Assembly (NCBI GenBank): GCA_002104985.1
Contig: MCGO01000169.1
Coordinates: forward strand, 1-64,000
DNA: 64,000 nt
Direction: 5' to 3'
Source of the DNA: Rhizoclosmatium globosum
Taxonomy: Eukaryota > Chytridiomycota > Chytridiomycetes > Chytridiales > Chytriomycetaceae
Made by a program: the position numbers and the translations under genes. The notes below the pieces were generated by a model. It ran no database searches, was not told the origin of the DNA, and saw nothing but the letters and a program-made list of their open reading frames with translations. Shown here one piece after another: positions 55,334 to 64,000 of the stretch (position 1 is its first letter; every line of letters begins with the position of its first letter).

Positions 55334-56334
55334 TGTGACAGGCCTCTCCGCTGGCTATGTCCTGAATCCCCGCTCCGGTCCTAGGGTTCTGGTAATAGGC
55401 CTTTGGTAAATGCCTGCAAAAGTCCTTGCTGACTCCGAAAATGGTCCCTTGATAGGTTCGGAGGTTGAGGAACAGTATCCTTAAGGTCTAAGCTTAAGGT
55501 GGTTTAGAAACAAAATCAAGAACAACAAAACTAAACAACAACAGGGAAGGAAAGGGATAATAATAATGACAAAAAGGAATAAACGAACATAAAATAAATT
55601 CCACATCTCGCTCGCACCTGGCCTTCATGCCTTACTACAACTACTACGAGAGTCTGCACCACACCACTCCCGGGTCCTCAATAAGATATAAGTATTATGT
55701 GTTTCGCTATAAGCTCTGTTTCCAGTGCCTAAGTATACTACGCATACCGACGGAATAATAATAGCCTAATAGAGGGCAATTGACTATCCGCAGTAGGTTC
55801 TGCCGCCAGTTGAGATTCCAATACTACCTTCCACGGTCCTACCCTGCCTGAAGTACTCGCTCAACGCACCCCAACCTACTCGCCGTCTCCAGGCTCCACA
55901 CATAATCACGAAAGGCCTCGCTCGCCCCTTTGGTCTGCTCTCGCTCACTTTCGCTCTATACTTATCTACAACGCTATAGCTAGATCCCTTTTCTTGGTTT
56001 GTTTATCGTTGCGGCTCAGGACTCGTCGCGCCCACTTCTTCAGCTCGTCGCCGTCGATGTCCTTTTACAACGCGTCCTCCGCCCTCCCAGGGTAACTGGT
56101 GTCCACGGTGCCTACCCCGTTGTGGATCCCGAACTGGTCTCGCGTTATTAGAACGCGCTGCTGCCGTCACAGACTGGTGACTTTCAACTTATCAGCAACT
56201 TTTATTCCATTGTTCACTTGTCGCTCCCCAACAATCAAACAATAATCCAAAAATCCAGACCTAAAATAATAAATAAAGAAAACCCTCCCAATAGTAAGTA
56301 CAACTCTCAACCCCATGTCGATTTGTACTCGACA
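55334..56334 (-). repeat. Right LTR of the retrotransposon
   Basis: 1001-bp partner of the left LTR, followed on its right by the target-site copy ACAA at 56335. It would be the 5' LTR for the ORF strand. Confidence 0.95.
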
Positions 56335-56710
56335 ACAACTCCATCCCGCCACCCATCACCCACTCGATCAGCATCCAGCTTCAAGTGCGGCATGACTTCA
56401 CTGATACAACTTTGACAGAAGATAACAAAATCAACAATCTTTAGCCGCACAGAGACCACTGGCACAACAAAGAAGAATAAACCACAATGCATCAACTTAT
56501 TCAGTTTGATACCTACGGCTTGATACCACAAATCAGACTACACTTTATATAGTTTCGAGGAAAACAAAGCGAGAAAAACAAGAAAACCACACAAATATGC
56601 AACGACCCACCTCCCCCTTTCTATCTGACCACCAAAAAGGAGACTACCTAATCAAGTAAAACGTATTTCCAAAGAATAAAACAAGTCATAATAAAAACTA
56701 GTCAACACCG
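56335..56710. other. Intergenic flank right of the LTR element
   Basis: Mixed AC-rich sequence with no supported gene. It contains the 3' UTR side of the minus-strand frame that stops at 56711. Confidence 0.5.
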
Positions 56711-57062
56711 TTATGCTCCTGGTGGGGCTTCCTCTCCTTGACCTGCTCCGCCAGTTCCTGATGCATCTCCTGCAGCACCATACTGTGCATAATAAGCATA
56801 ATATTGAGCCCATGCTGCGGCATTTGCAGCATCATCGCCTCCAGCTGCTGCAGTTGCTCCAGTCGCGTCTCCAGCTCCAGCTGCTCCTTGAGTACTAGTA
56901 GCAGATGTTGCAGCTGCACCGCTCGCATCTTGAGCACTTCCATCTGCTCCTTGAGCTTGTCCATACATGGCTGCATACGCGGCAGGATCCGAGGCATAGT
57001 ATTGACTGTAATACGCAGCATAATCTTGCTGAGTGTATCCACCCCTGTTTGTTGTGTGATTC
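56711..57062 (-). CDS. Tyr/Ala/Gly-rich C-terminal exon, KH/FUBP-like tail (partial)
   Basis: The frame begins after an acceptor-like CAACAAACAG with GGYTQQDYAAYYSQYYASDP, passes Ala/Thr/Gly-rich sequence, reaches AWAQYYAYYAQYGAAGDA and ends GQGEEAPPGA at 56711. Repeated Y-A-x-Y-Y and AWAxYY motifs resemble the C-terminal tails of FUBP/KSRP-type KH-domain RNA-binding proteins. No KH domain is found upstream; instead the disrupted ankyrin gene lies there, itself ending in a Gly/Tyr/Gln-rich segment. The link between the two could not be spliced in frame. It is probably the last exon of a truncated or rearranged gene. Confidence 0.5.
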
Positions 57063-57206
57063 CAAGATGAACGCATAAAGTAGGTATGATATATAGAAAA
57101 GTATGGTTGGGGAAAAAAGAGGGGTTACGATCACACACACCAAAAGCACCACATGAGTTTTTGACAAGTCCAAAACATCATGGATAAAGAAGAAAAAAAA
57201 AACGAC

Positions 57207-58273
57207 TTATATCATCGCTGCATAAGGATCCTGTTGCTGTTGCTGTCCGTATCCAGCCGAAGCACCATATCCAGCCCCATATGTAATTCCCCTTGCAATA
57301 GCTTCTTGAAGTGGACGACCGTCTTGGGCCGTTGGATCCACACGAGGGTCACTCAATAACATTTCTACACACTCTGCCCTTCGTCATACGGTAGCTAAAC
57401 AAATTGCTGCATTGTCATCTCCTCCTGGATCTGATCGACCGTCTTCCAGTAACAGTTTGACAATATCTTCGGGCTCGTAGGAATTGCAAACAGCCGCTGC
57501 AAAGAGGTCTGTGCGTCTTGACGGGTCTACTCGAGGGTCAGCCAAGAGAAGTCTCACTGTGGAGACACTGCCAAATTTCGCAGCATCGACCAACCCCAGA
57601 TTATCTTGAACACTGGGATCAATTCGGATATCATTGAGGAGCAACCGTAAAACGTCATCGTGTGCTGATGAACAAACAGCGAGGAATGCTTCATCCAAAA
57701 AGTGACTTGGCTGGCGCGGTTATCAGTGAGTAAAACCTTCACAACATCGAGATCTCCTCTTTCACATGCCCACAAAAGGGTGCGATTGCCTTGACAAGAC
57801 GGATCGAATGAGGTATCCAACAGTAACGTGTTAACAATTTTAAGCATGTCGTTGCATTGCCACACCGCGGAGTTTCGCGAAAAATCCAAGTGATGTGTCA
57901 GACATTTGTTGTGTCGCAGAGCGCCTCGGTACAAAACTAAACGGTAGTTGAAGGGAAGCATGAGCCACGAGAACCCTGAGCCTTTTGGTGGAGGGTATGG
58001 TTCCCGCTGTGGATGAATTTGGGTTCCAAGAACGAAACTCCAAATACAGTGCCACTTTTGACTCGAGAATGTATGAGCTATGTGCTTCCGGGCATGAAAG
58101 AAGGAGTTGAAGAGAATTGGGGCAAATAAGGACTTTGAAGCAAAACCAACTTCTCTGAGATTCGCGTCAATTGGAAGGTATCGAAGAATCTGCTCAATGA
58201 TTTCAGGAGCAAGTGAGTAGATGGTCCGTACACCCTCTGAGGTTGGTGATCCTGTAGCTGAACCAACCATCCT
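57207..58273 (-). pseudogene. F-box/ankyrin-repeat gene, disrupted, with Gly/Tyr/Gln-rich tail
   Basis: From MVGSATGSPTSEGVRTIYSL at 58273, an F-box-like segment (LAPEIIEQILRYLPIDANLR) precedes a series of ankyrin-like units of LLxDxRxDP type: LLLDTSFDPSCQGN, VLLTDNRAS, LLLNDIRIDPSVQDN, LLLADPRVDPSRRTD, LLLEDGRSDPGGDDN and LLSDPRVDPTAQDG. The frame slips by one base near 57705, and a TGA (57384-57386) interrupts the last units where an arginine would fit. Downstream, the same frame runs from RPLQEAIARG straight into ITYGAGYGASAGYGQQQQQ and stops at 57207. F-box/ankyrin proteins usually recruit substrates to SCF ubiquitin ligases. This copy looks inactive, or carries two sequence errors. Confidence 0.6.
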
Positions 58274-58583
58274 TCCAAAATGAAAAGGACAAATTAATGA
58301 GAAGGAGAGAAAAGAGAAGAATTCCATTCATTTCTCTAGAATAAACAAACCAAGTAATTAATGAACGATAAGCTAAAAGTGTAACAACAAAACCCCCCAA
58401 GAACAACCCCCCTAACTCGCTGATATCCCCACCGCTTTCAATAAAGTAAATAACGTAAATTAAACAAAATATAAAAAAGGAATCCTTCCCGACACTGCAC
58501 AGGACTCAACACAACAAAAATATACAAAGCACACGAGACAACAAACGTCTCGAAACAGCGACACCAATCAATCAGTTGCACAG

Positions 58584-60191
58584 TCACACAACACGGTCCT
58601 TGGAAACAAACGCAAAAGCACTAACTCCGGTACCATGTCCATTGGCACAGGCACCAAACTCAATCTTCTTGCCACCCCCAATCCCATTCCAATGATTAGC
58701 TGCACTAAACAAAGCCCTCTTATCCATACCACTTGGAGACGTGGACGACTTCATACCATACATGACACCAAGAACAGCCGGACTTCCAGGAAAACTGCCA
58801 GGAACCAACACAGTCTTTCCACTCGTACTACTACTGTTATCATCTTCTTCACCGCCACTCGTTGAACTGGAACTGACAACGGAAACAGAGTTGGGTGTGG
58901 CGGGAGTTGTCTTTGCGAGAGCAATGGTGGCGGATGAGGAGGCGGACGAGACTGAAGACGGATAGGTGGACTTTTTGAAGGTGGCTTGCTTGATGGCTTG
59001 AGGACGGATTGGTTTTGGGCGGATGATGGGAGGCGGTGTTGTCATACGGAAGGTTGTTCTGCCGGAATAGGGCGGGGAATCCATATTCTCGTCTTGGTCG
59101 TGGTCGTCGTAGTAATAAGAAGGAAGGAACGCTTCAGGGAGAAGGTTTTCCATGAGACGGTCGGCGTCTGGAGCTTGACAGCGGTTGTACGGTGTTGGAG
59201 AAACTGCGCTGGAGGAGGAGACTGAGGAAGGTGCGTTTGAGATTGGTGTCAGGGTGACTGCAGGTGCTGCTGAAGGGTATTTTGAGGTATAAACACGGTC
59301 AAGGTTCAAGGCACAGAGCTCAGGTTCATATTCCTCGTCTGAGTAATCACAATCCATATGTTTGGTGGTATCAAGGGTAGAGGCGGCGAGTCCTCCAGTT
59401 TGCATAAATGTCCAGTCTACAGAGTCATATTGGGATGGTTGGTAAGTTTCCGTGGATTGAGAAGCTGTTTGTTTGTTGTCAGTTGCGAAGTCCGAACATT
59501 GTCAGGATGAGAAGAAGAAAAAGCAGAAATTTGCATCACAGCGAATTCAATCAAGTGATAAGAGATGAATGCGAATGAATATAGTAGGGAACGAGAGAAG
59601 CAAAGGAGAGAAGCGAATAAAACACGTACCAGCATCTTTTACAGACCTTCCTTTGATAAAGCGCGTAGAGGCAGCCGAGGAGCCAGTTTCCACCTTTGGC
59701 TTAAAGACAGCGGTAGGACGCAAGTTTAAGCCGCGCACAGACTGAGACAGCGAAGATGGCACGATTCGATGTTGTTGTTGTTGTTGTTGAAGTTGTTGTT
59801 TGTCGGCCTTGTTGTTCGTGTTCAGATTGGCCATGGAAGAAGCCGCGCGCACATGGGCCGCGTGTGTGGCAGCGACGGAGGCGTTTGTGGCTGACGACGA
59901 GAGTGAAGCCGAAAAGGAGGCCGATGCGTTCTTTGCCGTGCGAAGGTCGAGAATCAACTGCGACGGTCGGAAGCCCTTTTGCGACTGGGCCTGGGCCTGC
60001 GACTGCGACTGCGACTGCGACTGCGACTGCGTGGCTGCCGAGGACACAGCCACTGACACGTGCGAATTAAGATGCGCAGTGCTCAAAGACGGGGCTGAGG
60101 CCGGTTTGAGGACAACTGCCGCTTTTCTTGTTGTTGACGACGAGAACGAGAGCGACGAGGAAGACCGGTGGTTGGAGGAGGCGTCACTCAT
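58584..60191 (-). CDS. Low-complexity hypothetical protein
   Basis: Two exons joined by an intron of about 200 nt (donor GTACGT near 59634, acceptor CTGTAG near 59420). Exon 1 (MSDASSNHRSSSSLSFSSST) is Ser-rich, with a QSQSQSQSQSQAQAQSQ run coded by a GACTGC hexamer-type repeat (about 59997-60035) and a polyglutamine stretch. Exon 2 has an acidic Tyr motif (MDCDYSDEEYEPELCALNLD), proline/basic and Ser-rich regions, and a conserved-looking C terminus (SGMDKRALFSAANHWNGIGG, ending SAFAFVSKDRVV). It is largely disordered, perhaps regulatory or cell-cycle related. The family is not recognised. Confidence 0.65.
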
Positions 60192-60443
60192 TGGATGCTG
60201 CTGCTGGATGCTGGGTGGCTGAAGAAAAAGGAGTGGGGTTGGTTAGTAGTAGAGCTGGTACGCGTGGTGGGAGAGAATGCGCGGGTCTTTTGTTTCGCTG
60301 ATTTCCTCTTCTCCCGTTCTTTCTCCCACCACCTTATGTAAACATTTACTGCATTATGAAGGATTATAGTTTGGTAAGAAGTTTAATAAAAAGAAGGCAT
60401 AAATACACCATATTCAGTGAAGGTCACCCCAAAACAACTGGTC

Positions 60444-62781
60444 TCACACACTACACATTTCTACCAACATATCACTCGGAGAATACGTCATGAAACATCC
60501 TTGATTTCCAAAAGACCCAGGATTGATTGTCTGTGTGTTTCCTTCCTTTTCAGTAATGTATGCATCGTATTTATCTGCCACGACAATCTATCCAAAAGAA
60601 ACACAGTCAATATTCACCCAAGAGTCATTCGACAGTTCCTACCAGATGTGGAAGCGGGTATAACCGCAGTGTATGGTCAAATGCTACATATCGAGGCTGA
60701 ATATCAATTGGCAATGGACACAAGTGACATTGCTCCATAAGCGTCTTGGACAGCTTCAAAAGAAAAGTATTATGATGAGCATTCAAAAATCTCAGAAGGC
60801 AAGAACGTACGTGCACTTTCAACTCAGCTTCCTGTTCTTCATCAGGCGGTACTATACAATTCCTTCGCATCTTACTCATCAAATCCTCTCTAAACACCAC
60901 AATTTCTTGATTACAGTACTTGATTCTATATTGTTGTTTTTCGCATCAGTCATCAGTGCTCGCCCAACCCAAAATCTCACCTCGCTGGATTACTTGTGAA
61001 CACGGCATTCGGTACCTTCGCTCGCATTCTTGTCAAAACACTTCAGGAATCGGCGGTCGAGGAATAATGTTTCCTCCCCATGGATCTGAAGGACCTGGAA
61101 CAAAGACAAACTGACACGTACGATTGAGATCAGGAAACTCATGAATCAGGTCTGCAAACGTCTTAAACAAGTCTATGTTTCATAAAAGTTTAGAGATTTC
61201 AAAATAGATTGTAGTTCCTACTCACCCTTGTACTCTTGATAGTCAGCCCCATTGTAAATATATGGTCTCGAAGTAAAGTTTCCAATGAAAATAAAAGCAA
61301 GCGGAATATACGCTCGTGTACTGTATCCTTCAAACAAGAGTCTGAGCTTTGCAAGAACCTGTTGCCGTGTGTTTGTCAAAATGAAAGGAGAAAAAGAGGC
61401 GCATGCCCAATCAACAAAAATCCTCGAAAGTAGAGTACCTTGGCATCATCAAGCCACACATCGCTGAGCATAACAAACGATATGTTTACGGCCTCCTTCT
61501 CAAGTTGTCCGATGGCCGTCTGATGTTATTATTTTTGATTGAGTCAAAACTATTCCCTACAAAAAAATACGCATCTCTTACAATTGTGTTCGCCTCCCGC
61601 GGCGCCCCAAACATATCCGCATTATAACCAAACATCTGTCTGTTGGGGGGTTTCAAGGAAAATGTGTCAGACTCTGAGTAGCGCGTAAACACTAGCAATC
61701 ACATTGTCTCGTCCCGCGTTTCGGATGGTGGTAATCCGAGCATCACGACACGGAACGTTTTCCGATCCGTGTATTCGCCTTCAACAAGTACGAAGCAGTT
61801 GTGTGTGAAGAGGCCGACTGTGGTAGTAATCTTGCGGAAACACGTTTAGTTCATACCAGGAAAGAAAGAAAAATGCGGATAAGTAGGCTGTACCTTCCCG
61901 GAGAACTCCAGTTCAATGAATGCACCTGGGTCTTCCAAATGATGCTTCCCTTCCGTCATTTGCGTGAGCATTCCAAAGAGGAGGTATGAGCCCGGCTTGC
62001 ACCCACTAAGATTCTTGATAGGAGTAATCTACATTACAGGTACTTGTAAGAATCTCCGTCTCCACCAAAACTCAACATCAAACCTCAAAGTAGTTTGGTT
62101 TTTCACTCGCGACAAAGGCAGGCGGCCTGAAATTCTCGTTTCTCATTATACGTTGCTTGATGATTTCATAACGGTCTCTGAGCATACGACTCTGGAGTCC
62201 CGATGTAGCATGAAGTTGTAGCGCTTGATGTGATCTGACATGGTGCATCACCCCAGAAAAGTCAGTCCCGATATATTGCATGGACCCACAAGAGTACTCT
62301 CACCGAATAAATCCTCGTTCATGTGTACAATAGTCCCACTTGTTGAGTTTAAACAAATCCACAACGTGAAAGTAGACACGCATTTCTTTGACACTCTTGA
62401 CGACTGCATCCATATCGACACTACCGTCTTCTTGTTGTTGGTGCTGTTGCTGGTTTGGAGGGTTCTCATCGTGGAGGTGGTTTGCACGGAGGGAGTCGAC
62501 AACGTCTTTCAAGGCTTTTGCCGTGACGATTTGACCAGCGTTTCCTATAATTACATTGATGAATGCTTGTTGTGAATCGAAAGTGGTAGGGTATGGGAAC
62601 CTTGATGGTGCATGTAAGCCTGAGCGATAGCGTCCATTGCCGCGATGAGTTCCTCCTCGCTTTCGAGGTCAGACTCGGAGAGCAGCTGCTTGAGAAATGT
62701 GGCGGCATCAGGCCGGAGGGAGAGGCCGTATTTCTTTGAGAGGAGGAGGATGGAGCGTCGGTATTGCGTTGTGATGCTCAT
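60444..62781 (-). CDS. DPB2: DNA polymerase epsilon subunit 2 (Dpb2/POLE2)
   Basis: B-family subunit that links Pol epsilon to the CMG helicase in leading-strand replication. The N-terminal helical domain ([20 protein letters not shown]) is followed by [20 protein letters not shown] and [14 protein letters not shown]. The OB-fold follows ([37 protein letters not shown]), and then the inactive calcineurin-like phosphoesterase domain, including [58 protein letters not shown] and INPGSF, ending MLVEMCSV at TGA 60444. At least eight short introns are present. The last intron, about 55 nt near 60610, was needed to reach this C terminus. Confidence 0.92.
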
Positions 62782-63151
62782 TTCTTGTGGGTTGATTTTC
62801 GGACATTGACTGGAACACGAACTTCACTTCGATTGCATCACACACACAGAGATTATTTGAATAATTTGATTGCTATGATTCCTATGCGTCTAATTGACAA
62901 GAACGATTTCTTTTAACATACCAACTTTCTTAGTCAATCGAAGGAGCCTTAGAGATTTAAGGAGATAGAAGGAAATAAGCTGGCCCACGACTTTCGCTCG
63001 GGAAAGGTGCAGACAAGGAACGGAAGAGGCACGACTTCCGCTTCTCCCGCCAGCCACGCCTGAGTCTGGCACGGCCCGCGAACCATCACCATCCCCCACG
63101 CGACGTAGTTCCCGCACTGGAGTATACGAGCCCAAGCCAAGTAGCGTTGTG
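62782..63151. promoter_or_regulatory. Divergent region between DPB2 and the amidohydrolase
   Basis: 370 bp between two divergent starts. The amidohydrolase frame stays open without an ATG from about 62960 to its first ATG at 63152, so its 5' end could lie further upstream if an exon was missed. No specific site is recognised. Confidence 0.4.
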
Positions 63152-64000
63152 ATGCGCGAGCAGTTCCAGAAACTGTAAGTACCTCCTTGTTCACCTTACG
63201 GCCACCCTGTATCAAATGAATGACACTTACAAAACATTGAACAGACTCGTTGCCCTCACTGCGCTCATTGTTCTCCTTCTCGCCCTCGATGCCTTCTGGA
63301 CCTCATCACCATCGCCACTTGGATCCGGAATCACTGCCGCTGCATTGGAAGAAGGCCTGCGAACTTGTGCGGCAACAGCGACTCAGAGACGTGATTGGGA
63401 CCGCGTTTTCCTCGAGGGTGTGTGCTTATTCGAAATCAGACCAAGCCGCTAACTAGTAACACTTCCCTACAACTGCTTCCACAGGTGGAAAGCCCCCTTC
63501 AAATAACAGACCAAATGGTAACCCGCGCCATGCTGTCCTCTCTGCATTAAACGGCTCCTCTACTCCACTCCTTATTCAACACGCCACTCTCTGGGACGGA
63601 CTCGGAAACCGTCTCCAAAACACCGATATTGCCCTCGCCCACGGAATTATTGTCAAGATTGGTACGGGTTTGACTCTTGGTGACGTGGTTCATGCTGCAA
63701 ACGCGCATGCAAACAAGCTTGCAAAATCTCTTCGTGGACCAAACGTTCACTATATTTCTGCTCAAGATGTTGAGGTTGTCGACGTTCAGGGCCGGGTCGT
63801 TTCTCCTGGTTTAGTTGACATGCACAGGTATGCAAATCTGACTTTATAGAATTTCAACATTTATTAACTGGAATCACTTCAGCCATTCTGGTGTCAATCC
63901 TTTGCCAGGTTTCTGGGGAGATGATGACGGCAATGAAGTGGCTGGTGGCCCAACTAACCCATATCTCCGTGCCCAAGATGCTATCAACCCACAAGACAAA
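63152..64000 (+). CDS. Membrane-anchored amidohydrolase, 5' part (runs off window)
   Basis: Exon 1 (63152-63174) encodes MREQFQKL. The intron 63175-63244 joins to LVALTALIVLLLALDAFWTS, a single N-terminal membrane anchor. A second intron (about 63418-63484) leads to GGKPPSNNRPNGNPRH, and the frame continues through LLIQHATLWDGLGNRLQNTD, VVDVQGRVVSPGLVDMHSHS and GVNPLPGFWGDDDGNEVAGG to the window end. The PGLVDMHSHS motif gives the first two metal-ligand histidines of amidohydrolases, in an imidazolonepropionase/dihydroorotase-like setting. Substrate cannot be told from this part. A type II membrane orientation is likely. Confidence 0.85.

Larger units (their letters stand above)
47507..56334 (-). 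mobile_element. LTR retrotransposon, Ty3-like chromodomain type, polymerase-less
   Basis: 8828-bp element bounded by two LTRs of exactly 1001 bp (TGTGACAGGC to TACTCGACA on the + strand, with the TG/CA ends of retroelements). It is flanked by a 4-bp direct repeat ACAA (47503-47506 and 56335-56338). The LTRs look identical throughout, so the insertion is young. Both long ORFs lie on the minus strand. No reverse transcriptase, RNase H or integrase motif is present in either strand's frames, so mobility would depend on an autonomous relative. A TGG-initial primer-site candidate (TGGCCCCTGAAACAATCT) lies two bases inside the + strand left LTR. No clear polypurine tract is seen at either end. Confidence 0.93.

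Noticed and set aside
63216..63452. Amidohydrolase start at the ATG 63216 (MNDTYKTLNRL)
   Set aside because: That ATG lies inside an intron bounded by GTAAGT at 63175 and AACAG at 63244; splicing from MREQFQKL continues the membrane helix cleanly.

Overview
The window is nuclear DNA from a eukaryote, most likely a fungus of an early-diverging (zoosporic, chytrid-like) lineage. Genes carry many short GT-AG introns (mostly 43-110 nt), spacing is tight with several divergent pairs only 20-90 bp apart, and the set mixes fungal/opisthokont housekeeping genes (calmodulin, mitochondrial aconitase, QCR8, NDUFV2, V-ATPase subunit E, Cdc1/PGAP5, mitochondrial GluRS, GDP-mannose pyrophosphorylase, Pol epsilon subunit 2) with an ITFG1/TIP homologue that ascomycete yeasts lack. 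The lineage is an inference from gene content and intron style; no rRNA marker is present.

Layout. (1) 1-5242 is one arm of a large inverted duplication carrying a broken copy of an ABCC (MRP-type) ABC transporter; the other arm, 41965-47233, carries the intact copy on the opposite strand. The match runs to the first base of the window, so its true outer edge is not visible. (2) The 36.7 kb between the arms is gene-dense: an uncertain small gene, QCR8, calmodulin, aconitase, an AONS-type PLP enzyme, a PPR protein, a DJ-1/PfpI protein, a HAD-domain protein, NDUFV2, ITFG1, a zinc-knuckle-like unknown, VMA4, CDC1/PGAP5, AcpS-type phosphopantetheinyl transferase, EARS2, a DXO/Rai1-like protein, tRNA-Ser(GCU), a small broken gene, a TPR protein, guanine deaminase, GDP-mannose pyrophosphorylase, a universal-stress protein and a multi-pass membrane protein. 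It also holds a 145-bp satellite block at 20261-21397. (3) 47507-56334 is a young LTR retrotransposon with identical 1001-bp LTRs and an ACAA target-site duplication. Its 1886-codon ORF has a coiled coil, Gag-like region, CCHC knuckle, aspartic protease and chromodomain, but no reverse transcriptase, RNase H or integrase. (4) 56335-64000 holds a Tyr/Ala/Gly-rich RNA-binding-protein-like tail, a disrupted F-box/ankyrin gene running into a Gly/Tyr/Gln-rich tail, a low-complexity unknown, DPB2/POLE2 and the 5' part of a membrane-anchored amidohydrolase.

Functionally, several neighbours serve mitochondria (QCR8, aconitase, a PPR protein with a presequence-like N terminus, NDUFV2, mitochondrial GluRS, AcpS). 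Two short divergent promoters (aconitase/AONS-like, 29 bp; AcpS/EARS2, 21 bp) could couple expression of such pairs. No operon-like logic or obvious defence or secondary-metabolite cluster is visible. The least ordinary structures are the inverted ABC-transporter duplication, the polymerase-less chromodomain retroelement, the 145-bp-pitch satellite with an inverted copy, and several genes interrupted by one frameshift or one stop.

Caution: single-base indels, mostly at homopolymers, occur in ABC copy A, AcpS and probably the 5416-6265 gene. True pseudogenes and residual long-read sequencing errors cannot be told apart from the sequence alone.
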